This document shows, piece after piece, positions 26,546 through 39,830 of a DNA stretch of 64,000 nt. The translations under genes and the position numbers were made by a program. Origin of the DNA: Lysobacter capsici (GTDB lineage: Bacteria; Pseudomonadota; Gammaproteobacteria; Xanthomonadales; Xanthomonadaceae). The DNA is taken from contig NZ_CP094357.1 of the NCBI RefSeq assembly GCF_014779555.2, positions 434,001 to 498,000 of the forward strand. Reading direction: 5' to 3'. The first letter of the stretch is position 1. Each line of letters begins with the position of its first letter. The notes under the pieces were generated by a model. That model was not told the origin of the DNA, ran no database searches, and saw nothing but the letters and a program-made list of their open reading frames with translations.

Positions 26546-27974
26546 ATCCGGTCGGGCCGGGGCGTCGGCGGATCCGTCGGCGCCTTCGCCGACACCGCCG
26601 CCGCCGCGTTCGACGGGCTGGCGGCGGGTGTTGAGCAATCTGCGCCAGCCCAAGGTGCTGGTGATGCTGCTGCTCGGCTTCAGCTCGGGCATCCCGATCT
26701 ACCTGGTCGGCAACACGCTCGGCTACTGGATGCGCGAGAACGGCGTCGAGCTGTCGACGATCGGCTTCTTGTCCTGGGTCGGACTGGCGTACTCGCTGAA
26801 ATTCCTGTGGGCGCCGCTGATCGACAAGCTCGACGCGCCCGTGTTCGGCCGCTGGCTGGGAAGGCGGCGCGGCTGGATGCTGTTGTCGCAGGGTGTCGCG
26901 GCGGCGGCGCTGGTCGCCATGGCGATGATCGAGCCGCGCCAGGGCCAGTTGCTCTTGGGCGGCTTCGTGCTCGACCAGTTGGCGGTGTTCGGCGTGCTGG
27001 CGCTGGTGGTGGCGTTCGCGTCGTCGACCCAGGACATCGTGATCGACGCCTGGCGCATCGAGAGCGCGGACAGCCCGGAGCAGCAGGGACTGCTGACCTC
27101 GACGGCCACGCTGGGCTATCGCGCCGCGCTGTTGGTCACCGATTCGCTGATCCTGATTCTCGCCGCGCATGCCGGCTGGGCGTTGTCGTACGACGTGATG
27201 GCCGCGCTGATGGGCGTGGGCGTGCTGGCGACGCTGATGGCGCGCGAACCGGCCGCCAGCGTGCTCGCCGCGGCCACCCCGCATCCGGCGCTGTTCACTC
27301 CGCGCGGCCTGTTCGATGCGCTGGTCGGCCCGTTCCTGGCGTTCTTCCGCGAGCACGGCCGCTGGGCCCTGCTGATGCTGCTGACCATCAGCCTGTACCG
27401 GTTGCCGGATTTCCTGATGGGGCCGATGGCCAACCCGTTCTACGCCGATCTGGCCATGGACAAGGAATTGGTCGGTCAGGTGCGCGGCTCGTTCGGCCTG
27501 ATCGCGACCATCGCCGGCGTGGCCGCGGCCGGCCTGAGCGCGGTCCGCTTCGGCTTCATCCCGACCCTGATCGCCGGTGCCGTGCTCGGCCCGGGCTCCA
27601 ACCTCGCCTTCGCCTACCTCGCCCTGCACGGCAACGACACCGGCGTGTTCACCGCGGCGATGGTGATCGACAACTTCTGCAACGGTTACACCGGCGTGGC
27701 CCTGGTCGGCTACATGTCCAGCTTGACCAACATCGGCTACACCGCCACCCAGTACGCGCTGCTCAGCTCGTTCTACGCATTGCTGGGCAAGGTGCTCAAA
27801 GGCTTGTCGGGCGTGGCGGTCGAACATCTGGCGATCGACCGCAGTCTGCTGGAGGCGTATTCGCTGTTCTTCGTTGGCACCGCTGTCCTCGGTATTCCGG
27901 CACTTTTGTTGTGCATCGTGCTGGCGATACGGCGCCCGCCGACGATCGAGTCGCGGGTCGCGCCGGCGGCGTGA
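26535..27974 (+). CDS. ampG: AmpG-like MFS muropeptide permease
   Basis: The 479-residue transporter has twelve or more predicted helices. Near the first helices it has the AmpG signature MLLLGFSSGIPIYLVGNTL then GYWMREN, followed by LKFLWAPLIDKLDAP. The first 30 residues are a Pro/Ser-rich cytoplasmic tail. AmpG imports GlcNAc-anhydroMurNAc-peptides for wall recycling, which fits anmK about 600 nt downstream. The start overlaps xth. Some AmpG paralogues in this group have other substrates, so the exact role is inferred. Confidence 0.88.
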   Translation: MTSESGRAGASADPSAPSPTPPPPRSTGWRRVLSNLRQPKVLVMLLLGFSSGIPIYLVGNTLGYWMRENGVELSTIGFLSWVGLAYSLKFLWAPLIDKLDAPVFGRWLGRRRGWMLLSQGVAAAALVAMAMIEPRQGQLLLGGFVLDQLAVFGVLALVVAFASSTQDIVIDAWRIESADSPEQQGLLTSTATLGYRAALLVTDSLILILAAHAGWALSYDVMAALMGVGVLATLMAREPAASVLAAATPHPALFTPRGLFDALVGPFLAFFREHGRWALLMLLTISLYRLPDFLMGPMANPFYADLAMDKELVGQVRGSFGLIATIAGVAAAGLSAVRFGFIPTLIAGAVLGPGSNLAFAYLALHGNDTGVFTAAMVIDNFCNGYTGVALVGYMSSLTNIGYTATQYALLSSFYALLGKVLKGLSGVAVEHLAIDRSLLEAYSLFFVGTAVLGIPALLLCIVLAIRRPPTIESRVAPAA

Positions 27975-28072
27975 ATCGCGTCCGGGCACCCCATCGGTGC
28001 CCCGGCGTTCAAGCAAAGTCGTGTTCCTGAACGCGATTCGGCCAACTTCGTGTTGCTAACGACACGCGAACG

Positions 28073-28432
28073 GTGGCAACTTGCCCGACAGTGACCGATA
28101 TCATCCTGCACAACCTCGATGCCATCCTGGCCGACCGCCTGCGTCGGGTCGCGGAGGCGCGCGGCTGGAGTCTGCAGCGCACCGCCCTGCATCTGATCGA
28201 AAGCGGGCTGTTCGTGGTTGAGGCCGAGATGGTCGGGCGCTTCAACGACCACGACGCCGACGCGCTGCAGGAAGCGATCGCGGCGCTGCAGGAAATCCCC
28301 AGCGATCCGGGCTTCTCGCTGATCGGCCGCGCCGAACCGCAGGAGGCGCCGAAACCGCGCAGCGCCGGCCCGGACCTGAGCGGCCTGGAACTGCTGGAAG
28401 AATTCCGCCCCCGCACCCCCGATTCGGCCTGA
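28073..28432 (+). CDS. Ribbon-helix-helix-like small protein (FitA-like)
   Basis: The 119-residue protein uses GTG 28073 or, more likely, GTG 28091 (giving MTDIILHNLDAILADR). The first 45 residues match the pattern of a FitA/Arc-type ribbon-helix-helix domain: a short strand, then helix ADRLRRVAEARGWS and helix LQRTALHLIESGLF. The acidic C-terminal half (EEFRPRTPDSA end) is variable. FitA homologues are usually antitoxins to PIN toxins, but no PIN gene is adjacent, so a stand-alone regulator is more likely. Confidence 0.7.
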   Translation: MATCPTVTDIILHNLDAILADRLRRVAEARGWSLQRTALHLIESGLFVVEAEMVGRFNDHDADALQEAIAALQEIPSDPGFSLIGRAEPQEAPKPRSAGPDLSGLELLEEFRPRTPDSA

Positions 28433-28474
28433 CTCACCGCGGCGCAAGCCCCGTCGCCGCATCGATGGCTCCCT

Positions 28475-28504
28475 GTAGGAGCGGCGCAAGCCGCGACCGC
28501 GCAA
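28475..28504. repeat. Single REP unit, GTAG type
   Basis: GTAGGAGCGGCGCAAGCCGC followed by GACCGCGC, without a partner nearby. It lies between the small RHH gene and the convergent anmK. Confidence 0.8.
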
Positions 28505-28580
28505 CCGCGCATACGACGAAAACCCAATTCCCGGCATAGACCGCAAACGCTCGCGGCCTTTCGCCGCCATCCGCCGTGCT

Positions 28581-29759
28581 TCAACCCGCCGGATGCACCG
28601 TCCCCAACACCCGCGACCCGCGCGCCCCGGTCACGCTCGGCAGATTCCCCGGCAACCCCGCCAAGGTCTGTCGCGCCAGCCAGGCAAAGCCCATCGCCTC
28701 GACGAAATCCGGGTCCAGCCCGTACCGCTCGGTCGATTCCACCGTCACCCCCGGCAAGCGCGCCGCCAGCCGCGCCAGCAGCGCGTTGTTGCGCACCCCG
28801 CCGCCGCAGGCCAGCACCCGCGTGGTCGCCGGCTGATGCGCGCGCAGCGCGTCGGCGATGCTGATCGCGCTGAGTTCGAGCAAGGTCGCCTGCACGTCCT
28901 GCGGCCGCTCGCCGCCGCTCAGGCGCGCGTCGACCCAGTCCAGATGGAACTGCTCGCGGCCGGTGCTCTTGGGCGGCGGCAGGGCGAACCAGGGCTCATC
29001 TAACAACCGCGCCAGCAACGACGGATCGACCTCGCCCTGAGCCGCGAACGCGCCGTCGGCGTCGTAGGGCCGGCCCAGATGGCGCAGCGCCCAGGCGTCC
29101 ATCAGGCAATTGGCCGGTCCGGTGTCGAACCCGCGCACCTCGCCGCGCGCCGGCAACAAGGTGAAATTGGCGATGCCGCCGAGATTCAGCGCGGCGCGGT
29201 CCTCGTCGGGCGAATGCAGCAGCGCGGCATGGAAGGCCGGCATCAGCGGCGCGCCGTGGCCGCCGGCGGCGACATCGCGGCGGCGGAAATCGGCGGCCGT
29301 GGCGATGCCGGTGCGTTCGGCGATCACCGCGCCGTCGCCGATCTGCCAGGTGAAAGGATGCTGGCCGTCGAACCGCGCCCCCGCCGGGCGATGGCGCACG
29401 GTCTGTCCGTGCGAACCGATCGCCGCGACCGCGCGCGGGTCCACCCCGGCTTCGTCGATCAGCGCCAGCGCGGCCTGGGCGAAGGCTTGCGCGATCTGGA
29501 TATCGAGCGTGCCCAGCTCCTCCAGCGAGCGCGCATCGCCGCCCTGGCCGAGCGCGACCAGGCGTTCGCGCAGCGCGTCCTGCCACGGATAGGTGCGGCC
29601 GAGGACCAATGCGCAGCGCGTCGGCGCCGCGCCGTGTTCGAACCGCACCAGCGCGGCATCGATGCCGTCGGCGCTGGTGCCGGAGATCAGTCCAAGATAA
29701 AGGCCTGAAGCCGGTTCACCCGCGCCAGTGCCCGCCGGGATCGAAGAGTTGTCAGCCAC
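28581..29759 (-). CDS. anmK: Anhydro-N-acetylmuramic acid kinase
   Basis: The 392-residue ASKHA-fold kinase has [19 protein letters not shown] (phosphate loop), [38 protein letters not shown] and the adenine-binding [14 protein letters not shown]. It converts 1,6-anhydroMurNAc to MurNAc-6-phosphate, completing muropeptide recycling with the nearby AmpG-like permease. The start is GTG (29757-29759). The start region is tandemly duplicated immediately upstream. Confidence 0.94.
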   Translation of the reverse strand: MADNSSIPAGTGAGEPASGLYLGLISGTSADGIDAALVRFEHGAAPTRCALVLGRTYPWQDALRERLVALGQGGDARSLEELGTLDIQIAQAFAQAALALIDEAGVDPRAVAAIGSHGQTVRHRPAGARFDGQHPFTWQIGDGAVIAERTGIATAADFRRRDVAAGGHGAPLMPAFHAALLHSPDEDRAALNLGGIANFTLLPARGEVRGFDTGPANCLMDAWALRHLGRPYDADGAFAAQGEVDPSLLARLLDEPWFALPPPKSTGREQFHLDWVDARLSGGERPQDVQATLLELSAISIADALRAHQPATTRVLACGGGVRNNALLARLAARLPGVTVESTERYGLDPDFVEAMGFAWLARQTLAGLPGNLPSVTGARGSRVLGTVHPAG

Positions 29760-29848
29760 GAAGCAGTTTCCTAAGGCCTGAAGCCGGCTCCCTCGCGCCA
29801 GCAGCCGCGGGGATCGAAGAGTTATCAGCCACGACGCAGTTTCCTAAA
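29701..29848 (-). repeat. Tandem duplication (73-bp period) of the anmK start region
   Basis: The segment carrying the anmK GTG and its first 18 or so codons (29701-29774) is repeated at 29775-29848 with a few substitutions. The second copy keeps a GTG start (29830-29832). Its 26-codon frame ends at TGA 29752-29754, overlapping the anmK start, and so forms a possible upstream leader frame. Confidence 0.85.
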
Positions 29849-29877
29849 GCCAATCGATCGATCGCTGGATACTAACT

Positions 29878-29960
29878 GTAGGAGCGGCGTGAGCCGCGAC
29901 CGCGACATCGCGCTTGCATCGAATGTGCGATGTCGCGGTCGCGGCTCACGCCGCTCCTAC
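29878..29960. repeat. REP pair (BIME), GTAG type
   Basis: GTAGGAGCGGCGTGAGCCGC at 29878 is mirrored by its complement ending CTCCTAC at 29960. An inner palindrome (ACATCGC...GCGATGT) lies between them. Confidence 0.88.
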
Positions 29961-29994
29961 AAGGGGAAACCCACATCCAATCGCGTCCCCCAAA

Positions 29995-30025
29995 AAGCGA
30001 AAAGGCCTCCGAAGAGGCCTTTCGC
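29995..30025 (-). terminator. Terminator of the M23 peptidase gene
   Basis: The stem AAAGGCCTC / GAGGCCTTT with a tetraloop (UUCG in the transcript) is followed in the leftward direction by CGCTTTTTG. It lies about 25 nt after the stop. Confidence 0.88.
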
Positions 30026-30048
30026 ATATGCCGACATTCGCCCCGGAC

Positions 30049-31530
30049 TTACGCCCTGCGCGACTTGGCCACCTTCTTCGCCACCTGCTTGATCGACGGC
30101 GTCGCCTGCTGGGCCGGCGCGGGCGCCGGCGCCGGACTGGCGTCGGCATAGATCACGTTCTCGACCTGGCGGATGCGCGCCAGCGCCACGCTGGTCTGGC
30201 TGCGGAACTGCGCCAGCGCCACGCCGCTGAGCGGCTCCGGCGGCGGCATGGTCACCGACAGCGGATTGCGATGCACGCCGTTGACGCGGAATTCGTAATG
30301 CAGATGCGGACCGGTCGCCAGACCCGAGCTGCCGACATAGCCGATCACCGTGCCCTGGGCGATGCGCTGCCCCGGCTTGACCTTGCTGAAGTTCGACATG
30401 TGGCCGTACAGCGTGGTGTAGCCGCGGCCGTGATCGAGGATCACCGCGCGGCCGTAGCCGCCCTTCCAGCCGATGAACTGCACGCGCGCGTCGCCCGCGG
30501 CCATGATCGGCGTGCCGGTGCCGGCGGCGTAGTCCACGCCCTTGTGCATGCGGATGTTGCCGAGCACCGGATGCCGGCGCGAGCCGAAACCCGAGGTCAG
30601 CCGCGCGTACGCGATCGGCATGCGGATGAAGCTCTTCTTCAGCGGTCGGCCGTCGCCGGTGAAGTACTCGGGCTTGCCGCCGCGATCGAAACGGAAACCC
30701 GTGTGCAGCTTGCCTTCGCTGGTGAAGGTCGCGGCCAGGATCGGACCGGTGCTGAGCAGTTCGCCCTCGCGCCAGGTCTGTTCGACCACCACGCTGAAAC
30801 GGTCGTCGCTGCCGACGTCTTCGTTGAAGTCGATGTCGTACTTGAAGATGTCGTCGGTCAGGGTGTTGATGTTGGCCGCGGTCAGGCCGACCTTGCGCGC
30901 CGAACGGAACAGGGATTTGCCGACCTTGCCGCTGAGCACCACGGTGCGGGTTTCGGTCGGACGCGCGATCACCTTCTGGGTGATCTTGTCGCCGGTGAGG
31001 CTCAGCTCGATCCGGTGGCTGTCGTCCTTGTCGTAACGGAAGGTACGCAGCGCGCCGTTGACCGGCATGTCGAAGCCGAGCTCGGTGCCGGGCTTCATCC
31101 GCATCAGCGCTTCCTTCGCGCCGGGCTGCTCGAGAATCTGGCGCATGGTCGAGGACGGAATGTCCATGTCCTTGAACACCGAGCCCAGGGTCTGGCCGCG
31201 GTTGACCCGGACCAACTGCCAGCTGTCGCCGGTTTCGCCTTTAAGGCGCGCCAGGGTCAGCGGTGGCAACGCCAGCGCCAGCGACTGACGCGGCTCGTGC
31301 GCGCGCACCGAGGCGGTGGACTGGCTGAAACCGGGAACGATCGCGGCGACCATCATGCCGAGGGTGGCGAACAGGCCGGCCTGCACCCACTGCCGGCCCG
31401 ACCAGCGACCGTTGAACCCATCGGAGATATGACGCGCCAACACCGGTCGTTTCAACGCGGCTTCACGCAAGGCTTTCAGTCGTTCGCGTCGTTCGGCGAC
31501 CACACTGGAAGCCTGCTCGGGTACTGTCAT
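30049..31530 (-). CDS. M23 family murein DD-endopeptidase with LysM/OapA-like N-terminal domain
   Basis: From ATG 31530 the protein has 493 residues; the open frame running further upstream lies antisense to tyrS and is not coding. One membrane anchor lies at about 50-72. A Csd3/OapA-like domain (GETGDSWQLVRVNRGQTLGS) follows, then an inter-domain region. The C-terminal LytM domain has zinc ligands H329 and D333 in HKGVDYAAGTGTP and H409/H411 in GPHLHYEFRV. All catalytic residues are present, so it should cut peptidoglycan cross-links, as MepM does. It is divergent from tyrS, a conserved arrangement, and a terminator follows. Confidence 0.92.
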   Translation of the reverse strand: MTVPEQASSVVAERRERLKALREAALKRPVLARHISDGFNGRWSGRQWVQAGLFATLGMMVAAIVPGFSQSTASVRAHEPRQSLALALPPLTLARLKGETGDSWQLVRVNRGQTLGSVFKDMDIPSSTMRQILEQPGAKEALMRMKPGTELGFDMPVNGALRTFRYDKDDSHRIELSLTGDKITQKVIARPTETRTVVLSGKVGKSLFRSARKVGLTAANINTLTDDIFKYDIDFNEDVGSDDRFSVVVEQTWREGELLSTGPILAATFTSEGKLHTGFRFDRGGKPEYFTGDGRPLKKSFIRMPIAYARLTSGFGSRRHPVLGNIRMHKGVDYAAGTGTPIMAAGDARVQFIGWKGGYGRAVILDHGRGYTTLYGHMSNFSKVKPGQRIAQGTVIGYVGSSGLATGPHLHYEFRVNGVHRNPLSVTMPPPEPLSGVALAQFRSQTSVALARIRQVENVIYADASPAPAPAPAQQATPSIKQVAKKVAKSRRA

Positions 31531-31725
31531 GGATGGATCCCTCGTGTCGAGGTGTGAAGGCCGCGTAGCGGCGTTACCATAGACACGCGAGCAGTACGCG
31601 TCAAACCCTTGAGCTGAATAGGGTTTTTCACTACCGTCGGGTGCCAATTCGTTTAACCCACACTTAACCTGAATTCGTGACGGCGTTAACAAAATCCGTT
31701 CGCGACCGTCCTTGAGTCCAGCCCT

Positions 31726-32949
31726 TTGAACAGCGTGCCTCCCACCACCCAAGAAGCCCTCGACCTGATCGCCCGCGGCGCCGACGAAATCCTCAAGCGC
31801 GAGGAGCTCGAAGCCCGGCTCAAGCTCGGTCGCCCGCTGCGGATCAAGGCAGGGTTCGACCCGACCGCGCCGGACCTGCACATCGGCCACACCGTCTTGT
31901 TGAACAAGATGCGGCAGTTCCAGGACCTGGGCCATCAGGTGATCTTCCTGATCGGCGACTTCACCGGAATGATCGGCGACCCGACCGGCAAGAACGTCAC
32001 CCGCAAGCCGCTGACCCGCGAGGACGTGCTCGCCAACGCCGAGACCTACGCCGAGCAGGTGTTCAAGGTGCTCGACAAGGAGCGCACCGAGGTCCGCTTC
32101 AATTCCGAGTGGTTCGGCAAGATGTCGGCCGCCGACATGATCCGCCTGGCCGGTCAGCACACCGTGGCGCGCATGCTCGAACGCGACGACTTCGCCAAGC
32201 GCTACGCCGGCCAGCAGTCGATCGCGATCCACGAATTCCTGTATCCGCTGGTGCAGGGCTACGACTCGGTGGCGCTCAAGTGCGACGTCGAACTCGGCGG
32301 CACCGACCAGAAGTTCAACCTGCTGATGGGCCGCGGCCTGCAGGAGCACCATGGCCAGCCGGCGCAGATCGTGCTGACCATGCCGCTGCTGGAGGGCCTG
32401 GACGGCGTCAACAAGATGTCCAAGTCGCTGGGCAACTACATCGGCATCAACGAGCCGCCGATCGACATCGTCACCAAGACCATGAAGATCGACGACGTAT
32501 TGATGTGGCGCTGGATCGATCTGCTGAGCTTCGAGATCGGTATCGCCGAAGCGGCGAGCCTCAAGGCCCAGATCGAGGCCGGCCAGCTCAACCCGCGCGA
32601 CCTCAAGCTGCGCCTGGCGCGCGAGCTGGCCGCGCGCTTCCACGGCGAGCAGGCGGCCGAAACCGCGGTCGCCGGCTGGAATGCGGCCGTGCGCGGCGAG
32701 GGCGATATCGCTTCATTGCCGCTGACCGACGTGGCGGTGCCGGCCGAGGGGTTGCGGATCGCGGCCTTGCTGGTGGCCGCGGGCCTGACCCCCAGCAATG
32801 CCGAAGGCAACCGCAAGCTCAAGGAGCGGGCGGTCAAGGTCGACGGCAACGTCGTGGAAGACCCGCAGCAGGTGTTCGGCCCGGGCTTCGAGGGCGTACT
32901 GGCGGTGGGCAAGCGCAATTTCGCCCGGGTGCGTCTGGTGGCTGCCTGA
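31726..32949 (+). CDS. tyrS: Tyrosyl-tRNA synthetase
   Basis: The protein has 407 residues from TTG 31726, or 404 from GTG 31735; neither has a clear ribosome site. The class I HIGH motif is at residues 52-55 ([10 protein letters not shown]) and KMSKS at 230-234 ([14 protein letters not shown]). The specificity region is [15 protein letters not shown], and a C-terminal S4 RNA-binding domain starts near 345. It charges tRNA-Tyr and is divergent from the M23 gene. Confidence 0.96.
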   Translation: MNSVPPTTQEALDLIARGADEILKREELEARLKLGRPLRIKAGFDPTAPDLHIGHTVLLNKMRQFQDLGHQVIFLIGDFTGMIGDPTGKNVTRKPLTREDVLANAETYAEQVFKVLDKERTEVRFNSEWFGKMSAADMIRLAGQHTVARMLERDDFAKRYAGQQSIAIHEFLYPLVQGYDSVALKCDVELGGTDQKFNLLMGRGLQEHHGQPAQIVLTMPLLEGLDGVNKMSKSLGNYIGINEPPIDIVTKTMKIDDVLMWRWIDLLSFEIGIAEAASLKAQIEAGQLNPRDLKLRLARELAARFHGEQAAETAVAGWNAAVRGEGDIASLPLTDVAVPAEGLRIAALLVAAGLTPSNAEGNRKLKERAVKVDGNVVEDPQQVFGPGFEGVLAVGKRNFARVRLVAA

Positions 32950-33240
32950 GCGCGGGCCCGAGTCCTGGCCTGGGCCATAACCTGATTCCCGGCGAAAACC
33001 GGGCTGCCGCCTCGGCAGGCGCACCTAAGGCTGCCGAGACACTAATTAGCCACACGGGCACTTATAAGACAGCGCCCTGCTTGTCTCCCTCTCCCGCCCG
33101 CGGGAGAGGGCCGGGGTGAGGGCCCCGCCAAGCCGCGAACCCGCCGACAGCCCCGTCGCGCATAGCTTTTGATGCAGGGCAAAAAATTCCCTGTTCATTT
33201 TTCCCGAAACCCCTTCCCAACCCCCATTCAGATCTGCATA
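32950..33240. other. Intergenic between tyrS and rrn promoters
   Basis: A GC palindrome CCCTCTCCCGC / GCGGGAGAGGG lies at about 33087-33110; it resembles a dispersed small repeat. The right end (CATAATGCGCGGCC at 33237-33250) has the same discriminator as the functional rrn promoters but lacks a TTGACG box, so it may be a dead promoter copy. No gene is seen. Confidence 0.5.
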
Positions 33241-33307
33241 ATGCGCGGCCCCGCTGACCGGTTGATTGGTTGACGGGGACGCGCAAAAGCAGCGGTTTCG
33301 ACAGGTG

Positions 33308-33335
33308 TTGACGGTCTGAAACATTGCTGTAAGAT
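33308..33335 (+). promoter_or_regulatory. rrn promoter 1
   Basis: TTGACG (33308-33313), 16-nt spacer, TAAGAT (33330-33335), then the GC-rich discriminator GCGCGGCC typical of growth-rate-controlled promoters. Confidence 0.85.
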
Positions 33336-33399
33336 GCGCGGCCCGCCGACCGGTTTGTAGGTTGGCGAGACGCGCGGAAAGCGGCGGTTTCGACAAGTG

Positions 33400-33427
33400 T
33401 TGACGAGTCGAAAACATGCTGTAAGAT
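33400..33427 (+). promoter_or_regulatory. rrn promoter 2
   Basis: TTGACG (33400-33405), 16-nt spacer, TAAGAT (33422-33427), with the same GCGCGGCC discriminator as promoter 1. Confidence 0.85.
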
Positions 33428-33508
33428 GCGCGGCCCGGTGAGGTGGAATGCTTCGGAAACGAAGGGTTTCGGCGAGTTGGGAAGCAGCAAGAAGTTCGCG
33501 GACAGGTG

Positions 33509-33536
33509 TTGACGTTCACGAAAACTGCTGTATAGT
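33509..33536 (+). promoter_or_regulatory. rrn promoter 3 (proximal)
   Basis: TTGACG (33509-33514), 16-nt spacer, TATAGT (33531-33536). This is the best -10 of the three and is preceded by the shared text GACAGGTG. Confidence 0.87.
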
Positions 33537-33597
33537 GTGCGGCTCCCTCGGGCACTTCGGTGACGAGACGGAACAAGGCGCTGAGGCCGGTTCCTAA

Positions 33598-33611
33598 AGA
33601 TCTTTGACAGT
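33598..33611 (+). promoter_or_regulatory. BoxA-like antitermination site in rrn leader
   Basis: AGATCTTTGACAGT is close to TGTTCTTTGAAAAA at 35698-35711 in the 16S-23S spacer. Both sit where Nus-factor boxA sites are expected; the identification rests on position and mutual similarity. Confidence 0.5.
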
Positions 33612-33615
33612 GTGC

Positions 33616-33640
33616 GCAGGTGACTTGTGCGGGCGTCTGG
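33616..33640 (+). other. Left arm of the 16S processing stem
   Basis: This 25-nt arm (GCAGGTGACTTGTGCGGGCG then TCTGG) pairs with 35358-35382 with one G-U and one mismatch, enclosing 16S rRNA. It is the expected RNase III target. Confidence 0.8.
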
Positions 33641-33784
33641 CGGGTGGATAGTTGTCCATCTTGCAGACGTTCGTAACAGAGTCCAACGATTTAAGAAGCA
33701 TGCAAATGCAATTGAGTAATTGGCCTGGAACGAAGTCTGCACTCAAAGCATTGATGAAGGCCGCAAGGCTGGAATCGAAACATT

Positions 33785-35329
<1,545 letters not shown>

Positions 35330-35357
35330 AGAGACATAAAGACAGCCAATTGCCTGT

Positions 35358-35382
35358 CCAGACGTCCGCACAAGTGACCTGC
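35358..35382 (+). other. Right arm of the 16S processing stem
   Basis: Complement of 33616-33640 (CCAGACGTCCGCACAAGTGA then CCTGC). See the left arm. Confidence 0.8.
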
Positions 35383-35434
35383 ATTCAGAGTTCCCGATCG
35401 CCACAGGGCGATTGAGGAGTCGTCCCGTTTCGAT

Positions 35435-35510
35435 GGGGCTTTAGCTCAGCTGGGAGAGCACCTGCTTTGCAAGCAGGGGGTCGTCGGTTCGATCCCGACA
35501 AGCTCCACCA
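35435..35510 (+). tRNA. tRNA-Ala (TGC anticodon)
   Basis: A 76-nt cloverleaf with acceptor GGGGCTT / AAGCTCC, D-arm AGCTCAGCTGGGAGAGC, anticodon loop CTTTGCAAG (TGC), T-arm GGTTCGATCC and encoded CCA. It lies in the 16S-23S spacer. Confidence 0.97.
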
Positions 35511-35529
35511 CCTAGCCAGTAGCAGTTTT

Positions 35530-35606
35530 GGGTCTGTAGCTCAGGTGGTTAGAGCGCGCCCCTGATAAGGGCGAGGCCGGTGGTTCGAGTCCTCCCAGAC
35601 CCACCA
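35530..35606 (+). tRNA. tRNA-Ile (GAT anticodon)
   Basis: A 77-nt cloverleaf with acceptor GGGTCTG / CAGACCC, anticodon loop CTGATAA (GAT), T-loop GGTTCGAGTCC and encoded CCA. Ala precedes Ile, the order seen in Xanthomonadaceae and opposite to that in enterobacteria. Confidence 0.97.
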
Positions 35607-35697
35607 CCCTGGTGAAGAGTTAAGGCAAACGACAAGACTTCTGAATTGCGCACACACATAAAGATTTGAAACTGGAAAGGCGCTGAAGCCTTTCAAG

Positions 35698-35711
35698 TGT
35701 TCTTTGAAAAA
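35698..35711 (+). promoter_or_regulatory. BoxA-like site in 16S-23S spacer
   Basis: TGTTCTTTGAAAAA is similar to the leader site at 33598. It is the expected position for rrn antitermination before 23S. Confidence 0.5.
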
Positions 35712-35852
35712 CTGGAATGTAGCGAGCGTTTTGAGACGGAATGTCCATGACGTGTCGTGAGGCTAAGGCGAGTGTCGAAAGACACTTTATTAATTGAGTC
35801 GTTATATTCGAGTCCGGGCTTTGTACCCCTGGACCCGTGTAATTCCGAGGCA

Positions 35853-35866
35853 ACTTGGGGTTATAT

Positions 35867-35873
<7 letters not shown>
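35853..35873 (+). other. Left arm of the 23S processing stem
   Basis: ACTTGGGGTTATATGGTCAA-G pairs with 38725-38745 at 20 of 21 positions and overlaps the mature 23S ends, as in other bacteria. Confidence 0.85.
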
Positions 35874-38724
<2,851 letters not shown>

Positions 38725-38731
<7 letters not shown>

Positions 38732-38745
38732 TATAACCTCAAGTT
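38725..38745 (+). other. Right arm of the 23S processing stem
   Basis: CTTGACCATATAACCTCAAG-T, complementary to 35853-35873. Confidence 0.85.
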
Positions 38746-38901
38746 GCCTTGGCTTCATTGACACGTTAAGACGTTCCATCCAAAATACTGTTCGCTACAT
38801 TCCAACTTATTCGCCGACAACGGGGTCCATTCCGTTGAAAGCACACCCACGTGAGCGTGAGCGCAACTTCAATCCACCGAAGCCTGCGACCCTCCACCCT
38901 C

Positions 38902-39018
38902 TCCCTGGTGATAATAGCTGTGTGGCACCACCCGATCCCATCCCGAACTCGGAAGTGAAACGCACATGCGCCGATGGTAGTGTGGCCTAAGCCATGCAAG
39001 AGTAGGTCATCGCCAGGG
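38902..39018 (+). rRNA. rrf: 5S ribosomal RNA
   Basis: About 115-117 nt. The terminal stem is CCCTGGTG / CGCCAGGG. The core CCCGATCCCATCCCGAACTC and GAAACGCACATGCGCCGATG are typical of gammaproteobacterial 5S. Ends follow the terminal helix. Confidence 0.95.
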
Positions 39019-39026
39019 GCTTTACC

Positions 39027-39062
39027 CTAAAACGCCGCAACCACTGGTTGCGGCGTTTTTCT
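39027..39062 (+). terminator. rrn operon terminator
   Basis: The stem AAAACGCCGCAACCA / TGGTTGCGGCGTTTTT is followed by TC and T-rich sequence, 9 nt after 5S. Confidence 0.93.
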
Positions 39063-39672
39063 TTGCGCCAAACAAAAGCATGCCAGGCCCGCGGCTGGAT
39101 TGCGAAGTTAATGCGCTGATAATCGATCGACGTGTCGTTCGGATAATCGATGCCGCCACGGCCCCGACCTGTAGGAGCGGCGCGAGCCGCGACCTGAATA
39201 CCCACATCCGACGTAAGCGGGGCCTGCGGTCGCCGTTTGCGAAACGCCTACTGCGAGCGGATGCCGGAACGACGCAGACGGCCAGCTGCGCAATACATCC
39301 GCTTGGACAGATAACCGGTGTGCGACCACCGGGACGGCTTTGCCGAGACTGGCGATTTCCGGCTCGCATCAAATGCGCGGTCGCGCGGTCGCGGCGTGCG
39401 ACGCGCCTACTAGGGCTACCGAGGCTGCGCGCCCATTGGCGCGTGGCGCTGATCAGGTCTGGCGGACAACCGATATCTGCTCGCTGGCGCCAAAAAATCT
39501 ATGCGGAAAACAAGTTGCCGCATGATCTCTGGCAAGGCCTGGACCGGTCGCCGCCGCGTTGACAACGGGCCGGCCACCGCCGGAACGGCGCAATCGATGC
39601 GATAGCGCGCTGACAAAATCCAGGCGATGTCCGGTCACCAGTCCGGATCAGGCCAGTGAGCAAGGAATAGCC
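39063..39672. other. Non-coding accessory stretch with REP remnants
   Basis: About 610 nt with no credible gene. A half REP (GTAGGAGCGGCGCGAGCCGC) lies at 39171-39194. A strongly degraded REP tail (GCGCGGTCGCGCGGTCGCGG ... CGCGCCTAC) lies at about 39368-39412. The open frames crossing it lack ribosome sites and protein character. Confidence 0.5.
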
Positions 39673-39830
39673 ATGGAAGATATCTCGTTGCAAAGGCGCA
39701 TGCCCCTGACGTTTCTGGAGGCATGCATGTTCACCCTCATCATCGGTCTGTGTCCGGCGGCATCGGCCCGGGCCGCGGAAGCGCAGCCACTGGTGACCTT
39801 GGCTCCCACGGGCGATTCCCAGCTTGTGTC
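39673..39830 (+). pseudogene. 5' fragment of a secreted-protein gene, cut by a REP remnant
   Basis: AAGGAA lies 7 nt before ATG 39673. The encoded start has an Arg-containing n-region, a hydrophobic core (FLEACMFTLIIGLCPAA) and an ARAAEA signal-peptidase-like site, then AQPLVTLAPTG. From about 39830 the sequence becomes a degenerate REP (TCGAATGTGAGGCAACGCGG), and the frame continues through it as nonsense to 40089. I read this as the preserved 5' end of a lost secreted-protein gene. The parent family is unknown. Confidence 0.5.

Noticed and set aside
29914-31557. A 547-codon open frame on the + strand
   Set aside because: Antisense to the M23 peptidase with intact zinc ligands.
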